A stretch of DNA of 64,000 nt from Hydrogenophaga sp. SL48 (GTDB lineage Bacteria; Pseudomonadota; Gammaproteobacteria; Burkholderiales; Burkholderiaceae_C). A program made the position numbers and the translations under genes. The stretch lies in assembly GCF_021729865.1 (NCBI RefSeq), contig NZ_CP063400.1, forward strand, positions 434,001 through 498,000. Direction: 5' to 3'. Below, one piece after another: positions 22,494 to 31,088 of this stretch (its first letter is position 1; every line of letters begins with the position of its first letter). The notes under the pieces are model-generated. The model searched no databases and was not told the origin of the DNA. It saw nothing but the letters and a program-made list of their open reading frames with translations.

Positions 22494-23132
22494 ATGATCA
22501 AACCACTTCTGCTCGCCACCGCCCTGCTGGCCGCCTCGACGGGTGCTTTCGCCGATGGTCTCAAGGACCTGGAGAATTTCCTTCGAGACGTGGACAGCGC
22601 CCAGTCCGGTTTCACCCAGGTGGTGACGTCGCCCAAGCGCGCGGGTGAAACCGTGGCGCGCAGCAAAACGTCCAGCGGGCGCTTTGAATTCCTGCGGCCC
22701 AACCGTTTTCGCTTCGAGTACACCAAACCCTTCGAGCAGACCATCGTGGCCGACGGGCAGACGCTCTGGCTGTACGACGTCGATCTGAACCAGGTCACGG
22801 CCCGCAAGCAGCAGGAGGTGCTGGGCAGCACGCCGGCGGCGCTGATCGCTGCGGGCACCGACATCAAGGCGTTGACCGAGGTGTTTGATCTCAAGGCCGC
22901 GCCCGCCCAGGACGGTCTGGAGTGGCTGGAGGCGAAACCCAAAGCGAAGGACGGTCAGCTGCAGACGGTGCGTGTGGGCTTTCGCCAGGGACAGCTTGCC
23001 GCGCTGGACATCGCCGACAGCCTGGGACAACGCTCGGTGCTGACCTTCACGCAATGGCAGGGCAATGCGCCTTTGAAAGCGGAGCGCTTCCGCTTTCAGC
23101 CGCCGGCCGGCGCCGACGTGATCCGGCCCTGA
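22494..23132 (+). CDS. lolA: Outer-membrane lipoprotein carrier protein LolA
   Basis: 212 residues with a 20-residue signal peptide (MIKPLLLATALLAASTGAFA). The periplasmic LolA carries lipoproteins from LolCDE to LolB. SAQSGFTQVV, GRFEFLRPNRFRFEYTKPFEQ-type strands and TLWLYDVDLNQVT are the typical beta-sheet stretches. I start at ATG 22494 because the signal peptide begins there; an upstream start would bury it. The ftsK-lolA-rarA order is common in beta- and gammaproteobacteria. Confidence 0.93.
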   Translation: MIKPLLLATALLAASTGAFADGLKDLENFLRDVDSAQSGFTQVVTSPKRAGETVARSKTSSGRFEFLRPNRFRFEYTKPFEQTIVADGQTLWLYDVDLNQVTARKQQEVLGSTPAALIAAGTDIKALTEVFDLKAAPAQDGLEWLEAKPKAKDGQLQTVRVGFRQGQLAALDIADSLGQRSVLTFTQWQGNAPLKAERFRFQPPAGADVIRP

Positions 23133-23143
23133 CCCGTCAGCGC

Positions 23144-24436
23144 GTGAGTCCACCCGTTTCACACCAACCCCTCGCCGAGCGGCTGCGTCCACGCACCCTG
23201 GGTGACGTGATCGGTCAGCAGCACCTGCTCGGCGAGGGCATGGCGTTGCGGCTGGCGTTTGAGTCGGGCCAGCCACACAGCTGCATCCTCTGGGGGCCGC
23301 CGGGCGTGGGCAAGACCACCATCGCGCGGCTGATGGCCGACGCCTTTGAGGCGCAGTTCATCACCATCAGCGCTGTGCTGGGTGGCGTGAAAGACATCCG
23401 CGAAGCGGTGGAGCAGGCCGAGTCCGCGCGCGACGGCCTGCAACAGGAGCGCACCATCGTTTTCGTGGACGAGGTGCACCGATTCAACAAGAGCCAGCAG
23501 GACGCGTTTTTGCCGCACGTGGAGAGCGGCCTGTTCACCTTCATCGGCGCGACCACCGAAAACCCCTCGTTCGAGGTCAACTCCGCCTTGCTCTCGCGTG
23601 CGGCGGTCTACGTGCTGCAGCCGCTGGGCGAGGATGATCTGCGCCAGCTCATCGCCCGCGCTCAGGGCATTGGCGCCGTGCCGGCCGTCGAGACCGCCGC
23701 CGCCGACCGCCTGATCTCGTACGCGGACGGCGATGCACGCCGCTTGTTGAATACCCTGGAAACGCTGGCGGTGGCGGCCACGCGCGAGAAGCTCGCGGAA
23801 GTGACCGACACCTGGTTGATGCGCGTGCTGGGCGAGCGCATGCGCCGCTACGACAAAGGCGGTGACCAGTTCTACGACACCATCAGCGCCCTGCACAAAA
23901 GCGTGCGTGGCAGCGATCCGGACGCGGCGCTGTACTGGTTCGTTCGCATGCTCGACGGCGGCGCCGATCCGCGCTACATGGCACGCCGCTTTATCCGCAT
24001 GGCGACGGAAGACATCGGGCTGGCCGATCCGCGTGCGCTGCGCCTGGCGCTGGACGCGGCCGAGGTGTACGAGCGCCTGGGCTCGCCTGAAGGCGAACTG
24101 GCGCTGGCCGAGTGTGTGGTCTACCTGGCGGTGGCGCCGAAGTCCAATGCGGTCTACAAGGCCTTCAATGAAGCCAAGGCCTTCGTCAAAAAGGACGGCA
24201 CGCGCCCCGTGCCCATGCACCTGCGCAATGCACCAACAAAGCTCATGAAAGAGCTGGATCATGGAAAAGGCTACCGGTATGCCCACGATGAGGCGGGTGG
24301 CTTCGCGGCGGGTGAAAACTACCTGCCCGAAGGCATGGTGGCGCCCGGCTTTTACCGCCCGGTGGAGCGCGGACTGGAGATTCGCATTGCAGATAAGCTG
24401 CGCGAGCTCAAAAATCTGAACAATCAAAAAAACTAA
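23144..24436 (+). CDS. rarA: Replication-associated recombination protein A (MgsA/RarA AAA+ ATPase)
   Basis: 430 residues. This clamp-loader-like ATPase acts at stalled forks. Walker A GPPGVGKTTIARL begins near residue 52, Walker B is FVDEVHRFNKSQQD, and sensor 1 is GATTENPSFEVN. The C-terminal tetramerisation domain contains LYWFVRMLDGGADPRYMARR and APKSNAVYKAFN. The start is GTG 23144 (MSPPVSHQPLAERLRP), 11 bp after the lolA stop; the frame is open further upstream only as a shadow of lolA. A weak hairpin without a T-run follows at 24448-24467. Confidence 0.95.
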   Translation: MSPPVSHQPLAERLRPRTLGDVIGQQHLLGEGMALRLAFESGQPHSCILWGPPGVGKTTIARLMADAFEAQFITISAVLGGVKDIREAVEQAESARDGLQQERTIVFVDEVHRFNKSQQDAFLPHVESGLFTFIGATTENPSFEVNSALLSRAAVYVLQPLGEDDLRQLIARAQGIGAVPAVETAAADRLISYADGDARRLLNTLETLAVAATREKLAEVTDTWLMRVLGERMRRYDKGGDQFYDTISALHKSVRGSDPDAALYWFVRMLDGGADPRYMARRFIRMATEDIGLADPRALRLALDAAEVYERLGSPEGELALAECVVYLAVAPKSNAVYKAFNEAKAFVKKDGTRPVPMHLRNAPTKLMKELDHGKGYRYAHDEAGGFAAGENYLPEGMVAPGFYRPVERGLEIRIADKLRELKNLNNQKN

Positions 24437-24541
24437 TGAAATCCCAAAGCCGCTGATGCAAGCGGCTGTTACGCCTCGATTTCAGGGTAAACCCGCGCCG
24501 AATAAGGGCTTACACGCATCAAGCCTCGGAAACCGCGTGGC

Positions 24542-24602
24542 TACAATCCGCCCACCAACCCGCAGTCTGTCCTGTTTTTAGGTCGAGCCTGGCGGGTTTT
24601 TT
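24542..24602 (+). promoter_or_regulatory. liv operon promoter -10 and promoter-proximal terminator-like hairpin
   Basis: TACAAT (24542-24547) has only a poor -35. Ten bases on, AACCCGC (24557-24563) pairs with GCGGGTT (24592-24598) and a run of six T follows. A smaller CCTG/AGG hairpin lies inside. This is terminator-like and lies in the leader of livH, so it may act as an attenuator or protect the 5' end. Confidence 0.45.
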
Positions 24603-24667
24603 GCTAAGTCAAAGCAGGTAGACCGGGCAACCCGCCCGGGGCTGACAAAAAACACGGAGAAGTTTCT

Positions 24668-25597
24668 ATGGACGTTTTGCTGCAACAGATCATCAACGGT
24701 CTGGTCCTGGGCAGTATGTATGCGCTGGTGGCGCTGGGGTACACGATGGTGTACGGCATCATCGGCCTGATCAACTTTGCGCACGGTGACGTGCTCATGG
24801 TCGGCGCCCTCACCAGTTGGACGCTGATCGGCTGGATGTCCAATGCCTGGGCGTGGATGCCGGGCTGGATGATCCTGCTGGTGGCCACGCTGATCGCCAT
24901 GGTGGTCTGCGGGGCGCTGAACTACACGATCGAAAAACTGGCCTACCGGCCGTTGCGCAATTCACCGCGGCTCGCACCGCTGATCACGGCCATCGGCATG
25001 TCGCTGCTGTTGCAGACCTTTGCCATGATCATCTGGGCGCCCAACCCCAAGTCGTACCCGGCCATGCTGTCGAGCGAGCCGATCGCGCTGGGGGGCGCGG
25101 TGATTTCGTTGACGCAGATCACCATTCTGGCCGTCACGGCCATCACCCTGGCCTTCCTGATGTGGCTGGTGAACAAGACCAACCTGGGACGCGCCATGCG
25201 CGCCACCGCCGAAAACCCACGTGTGGCCGCCCTCATGGGCATCAAGCCCGACATGGTGATTTCCGCCACGTTCATCATCGGCGCGATGCTGGCCGCCATC
25301 GCCGGCGTGATGTGGGCGTCGAACTATGGCACCGTGCAACACGCCATGGGCTTCATGCCAGGGCTGAAAGCCTTTGTGGCCGCCGTGATGGGCGGCATCG
25401 GCAACCTGGCCGGTGCGGTGGTGGGCGGCATTGCGCTCGGTCTGATTGAGTCGCTGGGCGCGGGGTACCTTGGCCAGCTGACTGGTGGCGTGCTGGGCAG
25501 CCAGTACACCGACATCTTTGCTTTCATCGTGCTCGCCTTGGTGCTGACGCTGCGGCCCTCCGGGTTGCTGGGTGAGCGCGTGGCAGACCGAGCCTGA
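24668..25597 (+). CDS. livH: Branched-chain amino acid ABC transporter permease LivH
   Basis: 309 residues with eight or so membrane segments. It is one of the two channel subunits of a HAAT-family importer for Leu/Ile/Val or related substrates. It starts MDVLLQQIINGLVLGSMYAL, the canonical LivH opening, and holds YGIIGLINFAHGD near residue 32. First gene of livHMGF. No periplasmic binding protein gene is present in this cluster, so substrate specificity cannot be judged. Confidence 0.93.
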   Translation: MDVLLQQIINGLVLGSMYALVALGYTMVYGIIGLINFAHGDVLMVGALTSWTLIGWMSNAWAWMPGWMILLVATLIAMVVCGALNYTIEKLAYRPLRNSPRLAPLITAIGMSLLLQTFAMIIWAPNPKSYPAMLSSEPIALGGAVISLTQITILAVTAITLAFLMWLVNKTNLGRAMRATAENPRVAALMGIKPDMVISATFIIGAMLAAIAGVMWASNYGTVQHAMGFMPGLKAFVAAVMGGIGNLAGAVVGGIALGLIESLGAGYLGQLTGGVLGSQYTDIFAFIVLALVLTLRPSGLLGERVADRA

Positions 25598-25613
25598 CCG
25601 GGAGGACTGAATC

Positions 25614-26711
25614 ATGATGAACTCCAAATCGGGCAAGCTGATTGCCTTTGGCCTCACCGCCATCGCCTTGATGGTGCTTCCGCTGTTGCTCCAGGCCACG
25701 GGCAGCAACTCCTGGGTCCGCATCGTTGACATCGCACTGCTCTATGTGCTGCTGGCGCTGGGGCTGAACATCGTGGTGGGGTACGCGGGTCTGCTGGACC
25801 TGGGTTACATCGCGTTCTTCGCGGTCGGTGCCTACCTGTACGGTCTGCTGGCTTCACCCCACCTTGCCGACACCTTCCCGGCGATCAAGGCCATCTTCCC
25901 CAACGGTCTGCACCTGAACATCTGGCTCGTCATGCTGCTGGCGGCGGCGGTGGCCGGCGTGGTGGGCATGCTGCTGGGTGCACCCACGCTGAAGTTGCGT
26001 GGCGACTACCTCGCCATCATCACCTTGGGCTTCGGTGAAATCATCCGCATCTTCCTGCTCAACATGGATCGCCCGGTGAACATCACCAACGGTCCCAAAG
26101 GCCTCAGCCAGATCGACGCACTGACCGTTTTCGGTATCAACATGGGACAACGGCAGACCATCAGCCTCGGCGACTGGTCGTACACCTTCCAGCCCGTGAC
26201 GATGTACTACTACCTGTTCCTGTTCTTCGTGGTGATGTCGATCGTGCTGTCGTACCGCCTGCAGGACTCGCGCATTGGTCGCGCCTGGATGGCGATCCGC
26301 GAGGACGAGATCGCGGCCAAGGCCATGGGTCTGAACACCCGCAACCTCAAGCTGCTGGCCTTCGGCATGGGCGCCACCTTTGGCGGCATGTCCGGCGTGC
26401 TGTTCGCTTCGTTCCAGCGCTTTGTGTCCCCCGAATCGTTCTCTCTGATGGAGTCGGTGATGGTGGTGGCCATGGTGGTGGTGGGCGGTATCGGTCACAT
26501 TCCTGGCGTGATCCTGGGCGCGTTGTTGCTGGCCGGATTGCCGGAAGTGCTGCGGCATGTGGCCGGCCCGTTGACCGAATGGACCGGCGGTCGCCTGGGC
26601 CCGGAAATCCTGCGCCAGTTGCTGATCGCGCTGGCGATGGTGGTGGTGATGTTGCTGCGCCCCAAGGGCCTGTGGCCATCGCCTGAGCATGGCAAGTCTT
26701 TGAGCAAGTGA
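25614..26711 (+). CDS. livM: Branched-chain amino acid ABC transporter permease LivM
   Basis: 365 residues and about nine membrane segments. It is the second permease of the importer. LNIVVGYAGLLDLGYIAFFAVGAY (as separate pieces near residues 52-75) and GDYLAIITLGFGEIIRI are typical. It begins 16 bp after livH with a GGAGG site, and ends 11 bp before livG. Confidence 0.93.
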   Translation: MMNSKSGKLIAFGLTAIALMVLPLLLQATGSNSWVRIVDIALLYVLLALGLNIVVGYAGLLDLGYIAFFAVGAYLYGLLASPHLADTFPAIKAIFPNGLHLNIWLVMLLAAAVAGVVGMLLGAPTLKLRGDYLAIITLGFGEIIRIFLLNMDRPVNITNGPKGLSQIDALTVFGINMGQRQTISLGDWSYTFQPVTMYYYLFLFFVVMSIVLSYRLQDSRIGRAWMAIREDEIAAKAMGLNTRNLKLLAFGMGATFGGMSGVLFASFQRFVSPESFSLMESVMVVAMVVVGGIGHIPGVILGALLLAGLPEVLRHVAGPLTEWTGGRLGPEILRQLLIALAMVVVMLLRPKGLWPSPEHGKSLSK

Positions 26712-26722
26712 GCGGTACTGAT

Positions 26723-27493
26723 ATGAGCGAAACCATTCTCAAGGTTGCCAACGTGTCCAAGCGCTTCGGCGGCCTGCAGGCCCTGAGCGACGTGGGCATC
26801 GAAATCAAACGTGGGCAGGTCTATGGACTGATCGGCCCCAACGGTGCGGGAAAGACCACGTTTTTCAACGTGCTGACGGGTCTGTACACGCCCGACAGCG
26901 GTTCGTTTGAGCTGGCCGGCAAGCCCTACACCCCGAGCGCGGTGCACGAGGTGGCCAAGGCCGGCATTGCTCGCACCTTCCAGAACATCCGGCTCTTTGC
27001 CGAGATGACGGCGCTGGAGAACGTGATGGTGGGTCGCCATGTGCGCAGCCACTCGGGTCTGATCGGCGCGGTGCTCCGCACGCCAGGGTTCAAGAAGGAA
27101 GAGGCCGCCATCACGGCGCGTGCGCGTGAGCTGCTGGAGTACGTGGGCATCGCCAAGTTCGCCGACTACAAGTCGCGCACGCTGAGCTATGGCGATCAGC
27201 GCCGCCTGGAGATCGCGCGTGCGCTGGCCACCGACCCGCAGCTGATCGCACTCGACGAACCCGCCGCCGGCATGAACGCGACCGAGAAGGTGCTGCTGCG
27301 CGAGCTGATCGATCGCATCCGCAACGACAACCGGACCATCCTGCTGATCGAGCACGACGTGAAGCTGGTGATGGGCCTGTGTGACCGCGTGACCGTGCTC
27401 GACTACGGCAAGCAGCTGTCGTCCGGCACGCCGGCCGAGGTGCAGAACGATCCGAAGGTGATCGAGGCCTACCTCGGAACCGGTGGTGCTTGA
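26723..27493 (+). CDS. livG: Branched-chain amino acid ABC transporter ATPase LivG
   Basis: 256 residues. Walker A is GPNGAGKTTFFN near residue 37, the signature is LSYGDQRR near 157, and Walker B is LIALDEPAAGMN. I chose ATG 26723 (MSETILKV); an in-frame GTG at 26708 overlaps the livM stop and is less likely. Confidence 0.93.
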   Translation: MSETILKVANVSKRFGGLQALSDVGIEIKRGQVYGLIGPNGAGKTTFFNVLTGLYTPDSGSFELAGKPYTPSAVHEVAKAGIARTFQNIRLFAEMTALENVMVGRHVRSHSGLIGAVLRTPGFKKEEAAITARARELLEYVGIAKFADYKSRTLSYGDQRRLEIARALATDPQLIALDEPAAGMNATEKVLLRELIDRIRNDNRTILLIEHDVKLVMGLCDRVTVLDYGKQLSSGTPAEVQNDPKVIEAYLGTGGA

Positions 27494-27505
27494 GGAAAGA
27501 ACAAC

Positions 27506-28222
27506 ATGGCAAACACACTACTCAAAGTCAGCGGCCTGAAGGTCGCGTACGGTGGCATCAAGGCCGTCAAGGGCGTCGATCTGGAAGTGCGCGAGGGCGA
27601 GCTGATCTCCCTCATCGGCTCCAACGGTGCCGGCAAGACCACCACCATGAAGGCGATCACCGGATCGCTGGGTTTCGAAGGTGGTGACATCGAATACCTG
27701 GGCCAGAGCATCAAGGGGCGCGGCGCCTGGGATCTGGTCCGGCTGGGCCTGGCGATGGTGCCGGAAGGCCGCGGTGTGTTCACCCGCATGACCATCACCG
27801 AGAACCTGCAGATGGGGGCCTACATCCGCAGCGACAAGGCGGGCATTGCGAACGACATCGAGCGCATGTTCGGCATCTTCCCTCGCTTGAAGGAGCGCAA
27901 GGACCAGCTGGCCGGCACCATGTCGGGGGGGGAGCAGCAGATGCTGGCGATGGCGCGCGCGCTGATGAGCCAGCCCAAGGTGCTGCTGCTCGATGAGCCC
28001 TCCATGGGCCTCTCGCCCATCATGGTGGACAAGATTTTCGAGGTGGTGCGTGACGTGTCGGGGCAGGGCGTGACGATTCTGCTGGTCGAGCAGAACGCCC
28101 AGCGGGCCCTGCAGATCGCCGACCGCGGCTATGTGATGGACTCGGGTGAGATCACCATGACGGGCAGCGGCAAGGACCTGCTGGTGGACCCGAAAGTGCG
28201 CGAGGCCTACCTCGGGCACTGA
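27506..28222 (+). CDS. livF: Branched-chain amino acid ABC transporter ATPase LivF
   Basis: 238 residues. Walker A is [12 protein letters not shown] near residue 38, the signature is MSGGEQQML near 139, and Walker B is [12 protein letters not shown]. Last gene of livHMGF, 12 bp after livG. A perfect terminator follows at 28245-28278. Confidence 0.93.
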   Translation: MANTLLKVSGLKVAYGGIKAVKGVDLEVREGELISLIGSNGAGKTTTMKAITGSLGFEGGDIEYLGQSIKGRGAWDLVRLGLAMVPEGRGVFTRMTITENLQMGAYIRSDKAGIANDIERMFGIFPRLKERKDQLAGTMSGGEQQMLAMARALMSQPKVLLLDEPSMGLSPIMVDKIFEVVRDVSGQGVTILLVEQNAQRALQIADRGYVMDSGEITMTGSGKDLLVDPKVREAYLGH

Positions 28223-28244
28223 GCGTTCTCGAAAAACTACAATG

Positions 28245-28278
28245 ACGGGTTGCGCCTTTTTGGGCGCAACCCGTTTTT
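28245..28278 (+). terminator. Terminator between livF and lysS
   Basis: Perfect 12-bp stem ACGGGTTGCGCC/GGCGCAACCCGT, 6-nt loop, then TTTT. A TACAAT -10 (28238-28243) lies immediately before it, so it also falls in the likely leader of lysS. Confidence 0.85.
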
Positions 28279-28292
28279 ATTTGCCCCATACC

Positions 28293-29840
28293 ATGACCAT
28301 CGAAAACGCCCCCGCCACTCCCGCCACCGACCACAACCAGCTGATTGCGGAGCGGCGCGAGAAACTCAAGGCCTTGCGCGAGGTGCAGCAGCGCGGCGAA
28401 GGGGTGGCATTTCCGAACGACTTCAAGCCGGCGGACAAGGCCGAGGCGCTGTTCGCCACGCACGGTGACGCCACCAAGGAAGCGCTGGAAGCCACGCCGG
28501 TGCGCGCCAGCGTGTCGGGCCGCATGATGCTCAAGCGTGTGATGGGCAAGGCCAGCTTCGCCACCTTGCAGGACGCCTCGTTCGGCCCCAGCGGTGGTCG
28601 CATCCAGATCTACCTGAACACCGACAGCGTGGGTGCACCGATGCTGGAGACCTTCAAGCACTGGGATCTGGGTGACATCGTGGCGGCCGAAGGCGTTCTG
28701 ATGCGCACCCGCACCGGCGAACTCACCATCCACGCCGACAAGATCCGGCTGATCACCAAAAGCCTGCGCCCGCTGCCCGACAAATTCCACGGCATCCACG
28801 ACCAGGAAATCAAGTACCGCCAGCGTTATGTCGATCTGATGACCGACGAGAGCGCCCGCAAGCGTTTCGTCACCCGCAGCCACGCGCTCTCCAGCATCCG
28901 CGACTTCATGGTGAGCCACGGTTTCCTGGAGGTGGAAACGCCGATGCTGCACCCCATCCCCGGTGGCGCCAACGCCAAGCCCTTCAAGACGCACCACAAC
29001 GCGCTGGACCAGGAAATGTTCCTGCGCATCGCGCCCGAGCTGTACCTGAAGCGCCTGCTGGTCGGTGGTTTCGAGCGCGTGTTCGAGATCAACCGCAACT
29101 TCCGCAACGAAGGCATCTCGGTGCGCCACAACCCCGAGTTCACCATGATGGAGTTCTACGCGGCGTACTGGAATTACCACGACCTGATGGACTTCAACGA
29201 GCAGCTGATCCGCCACGTGGTGAAGCAGGTGCACGGCGACACGCCGCTCACCTACAACGGCAAGCCGGTGGACGTGTACGCGCCCTTCGAGCGCCTGACC
29301 ATCCGCGAAGCGATCCTGAAATACACCGAGGCCGGTGAGGGTGTGGACAGCGCTGAGTGGCTGATCCCCGCGCTCAAAAAGCTGGGCATGTCGGAAGCCA
29401 AGCACCAGCTGAGCTCGCGCAGCCTGGCCAGCCTGCAGGTGCTGTATTTCGAAGAAACGGTGGAAGAGAAGCTCTGGAACCCGACCTTCATCATGGAGCA
29501 CCCGACGGAAATTTCACCGCTGGCGCGCGCCAACGACGACCGCCCCGAGGTGACCGAGCGCTTCGAGCTCTACATCACCGGCCGCGAGTTCGGCAACGCC
29601 TTCTCCGAACTGAACGACGCCGAAGACCAGGCCGCGCGCTTTCACGCGCAGGTGTCGGCCAAAGACGGCGGTGACGAAGAGGCGATGTACTACGACGCCG
29701 ACTTCATCCGCGCGCTGGAGTACGGCATGCCCCCGGCCGGTGGCTGCGGCATCGGCATCGACCGCCTGATGATGCTGCTGACCGACTCGCCCAGCATCCG
29801 CGACGTGATCCTGTTCCCCGCGCTGCGCCGCGAGGCCTGA
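28293..29840 (+). CDS. lysS: Lysyl-tRNA synthetase (class II)
   Basis: 515 residues. An N-terminal OB fold (~70-175) binds the anticodon; the class II core follows with motif 2 [20 protein letters not shown] and motif 3 [12 protein letters not shown] start at ATG 28293 ([12 protein letters not shown]); an ATG 51 nt upstream lies inside the terminator hairpin and adds residues unlike any LysS. The gene starts only 15 bp after the liv terminator. Confidence 0.95.
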   Translation: MTIENAPATPATDHNQLIAERREKLKALREVQQRGEGVAFPNDFKPADKAEALFATHGDATKEALEATPVRASVSGRMMLKRVMGKASFATLQDASFGPSGGRIQIYLNTDSVGAPMLETFKHWDLGDIVAAEGVLMRTRTGELTIHADKIRLITKSLRPLPDKFHGIHDQEIKYRQRYVDLMTDESARKRFVTRSHALSSIRDFMVSHGFLEVETPMLHPIPGGANAKPFKTHHNALDQEMFLRIAPELYLKRLLVGGFERVFEINRNFRNEGISVRHNPEFTMMEFYAAYWNYHDLMDFNEQLIRHVVKQVHGDTPLTYNGKPVDVYAPFERLTIREAILKYTEAGEGVDSAEWLIPALKKLGMSEAKHQLSSRSLASLQVLYFEETVEEKLWNPTFIMEHPTEISPLARANDDRPEVTERFELYITGREFGNAFSELNDAEDQAARFHAQVSAKDGGDEEAMYYDADFIRALEYGMPPAGGCGIGIDRLMMLLTDSPSIRDVILFPALRREA

Positions 29841-29856
29841 TCCTCCAATGAGCGCT

Positions 29857-29912
29857 GCGCCGGGCCGCCCCAAGCAAGCTCGCACCGCAGCCCGCAGGGC
29901 GAAGGTCTCTCG
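29857..29912 (+). repeat. Short GC-rich repeat in the lysS-phosphoesterase gap
   Basis: Contains GCGCCGGGCCGCCCCAAGC, identical to 3387-3405, followed by AAGCTCGCACCGCAGCCCGC. It fills most of the gap between lysS and the phosphoesterase gene. Confidence 0.5.
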
Positions 29913-30941
29913 GTGACCCGCCTGCACCGGCTCGACCGCTGGGCATGGCGGCTGTTCGTCCTGGGGCTGGTGGCCTCGCTGGCCATCACCGCCTGGGACC
30001 ACGGTGGGCGCTGGCACACGCCACGCCTGGAGCTGCGCAACTTCGTGATGCTCTGGCTCTACTGGGCGCCTCGGCTGGCGGGCATGCCGCTGCTGGTGGG
30101 CCTGTTGACGCAGTTTGTGCTGGACACCCGCTGGCGGCGCTGGCGTTTGGTGGTGTACGCCGCGCTGGTGCTGGTGGGACTCTGGTCTTCGATGGTGGAA
30201 CCGCAGTGGATCCAGGTGCGGCACACCACCATCCGCGGCATCCCGTCGTCTGCGCAACCCCTGCGACTCGCGGTGGTGGCCGACATCCACTGGGGCCTGT
30301 TCTTCCGTGACCACCAGCTGGACGCGCTGGTGAACCAGCTCAATGGCATGGACGTGGACGCGGTGCTCGTGGCCGGTGACTGGACCCACGAGCCCTCACT
30401 GAACCTGCGCGACGGGCTGGCCCCGCTGGCGCGCATCCGCCACCCGGTCTGGGGCGTGCTCGGCAACCACGACGTGCAGGCCCCCGGCCCCGATCTCACG
30501 CTGCCGCTGCGCGAAGCGCTCCAGGCCCACGGCGTGCGCCTGATCGAAGGCCAGGTCGTGCCCTGGAAGGGCTGGGAGCTGGTCGGCCTGGACGACCAAT
30601 GGGGCGGGCGTCCTCAGGAGCAGATCCGCAGCCTCTGGCCTGCGGGTGCGTCCGTGGCCTCACCGCGGCTGGTGGTCGTGCACCAGCCGGACACCGTGGC
30701 CTTGCTGCCGGTGGACGCCGCCTTCCTTTCCGTGGCCGGCCACACCCACGGCGGCCAGATCTGGATACCCGGCCTCACGCCCTGGTACCTCCGTCACACC
30801 AACTCACAGCAATCCTGGTGGAACGGGCTGTACGACACACCGGCGGGGCGGCTGCTCGTGACGCCGGGGGTGGGCACGATCGGTCTGCCGGCGAGGCTGG
30901 CCGTGCGGCCGACCATCGATCGTGTGGATCTCTTGCGCTGA
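29913..30941 (+). CDS. Membrane-anchored metallophosphoesterase (YkuE-like)
   Basis: 342 residues. Three hydrophobic segments (~13-28, 45-70, 78-95) anchor it to the inner membrane. The catalytic domain has D124 and H126 in ADIHWG, GDW (155-157), GNHD (184-187) and GHTHGG near 276, the full two-metal site. Proteins of this type cleave phosphoesters, some acting on lipid A or UDP-sugar lipids, but the substrate here is unknown. The start is GTG 29913 (MTRLHRLDRW). It stands alone, convergent with the 7TMR-DISM gene across a palindromic repeat. Confidence 0.87.
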   Translation: MTRLHRLDRWAWRLFVLGLVASLAITAWDHGGRWHTPRLELRNFVMLWLYWAPRLAGMPLLVGLLTQFVLDTRWRRWRLVVYAALVLVGLWSSMVEPQWIQVRHTTIRGIPSSAQPLRLAVVADIHWGLFFRDHQLDALVNQLNGMDVDAVLVAGDWTHEPSLNLRDGLAPLARIRHPVWGVLGNHDVQAPGPDLTLPLREALQAHGVRLIEGQVVPWKGWELVGLDDQWGGRPQEQIRSLWPAGASVASPRLVVVHQPDTVALLPVDAAFLSVAGHTHGGQIWIPGLTPWYLRHTNSQQSWWNGLYDTPAGRLLVTPGVGTIGLPARLAVRPTIDRVDLLR

Positions 30942-30950
30942 ATTGAAATA

Positions 30951-31033
30951 CCCCCGCCGCGCTTCGCGCGACCCCCTCAAAGGGGGCGGCGCTGGCCGTC
31001 CGGCAGAGCCGGCCCGGCGGTGCCCTGGGCCGC
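30951..31033 (+). repeat. GC-rich palindromic element, copy 4 (after the phosphoesterase gene)
   Basis: Starts CCCCCGCCGCGC nine bases after the phosphoesterase stop, continues GACCCCCTCAAAGGGGGCGG and GGCCGTCCGGC/GCCGGCCCGGCGG. Nearly identical in layout and sequence to the copy at 39039-39126. Confidence 0.8.
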
Positions 31034-31088
31034 ACCGTTTCAAGCGCAAGGGTCGCTCGCCGGGGCCATGGATGTCTGACGCTCGAGT

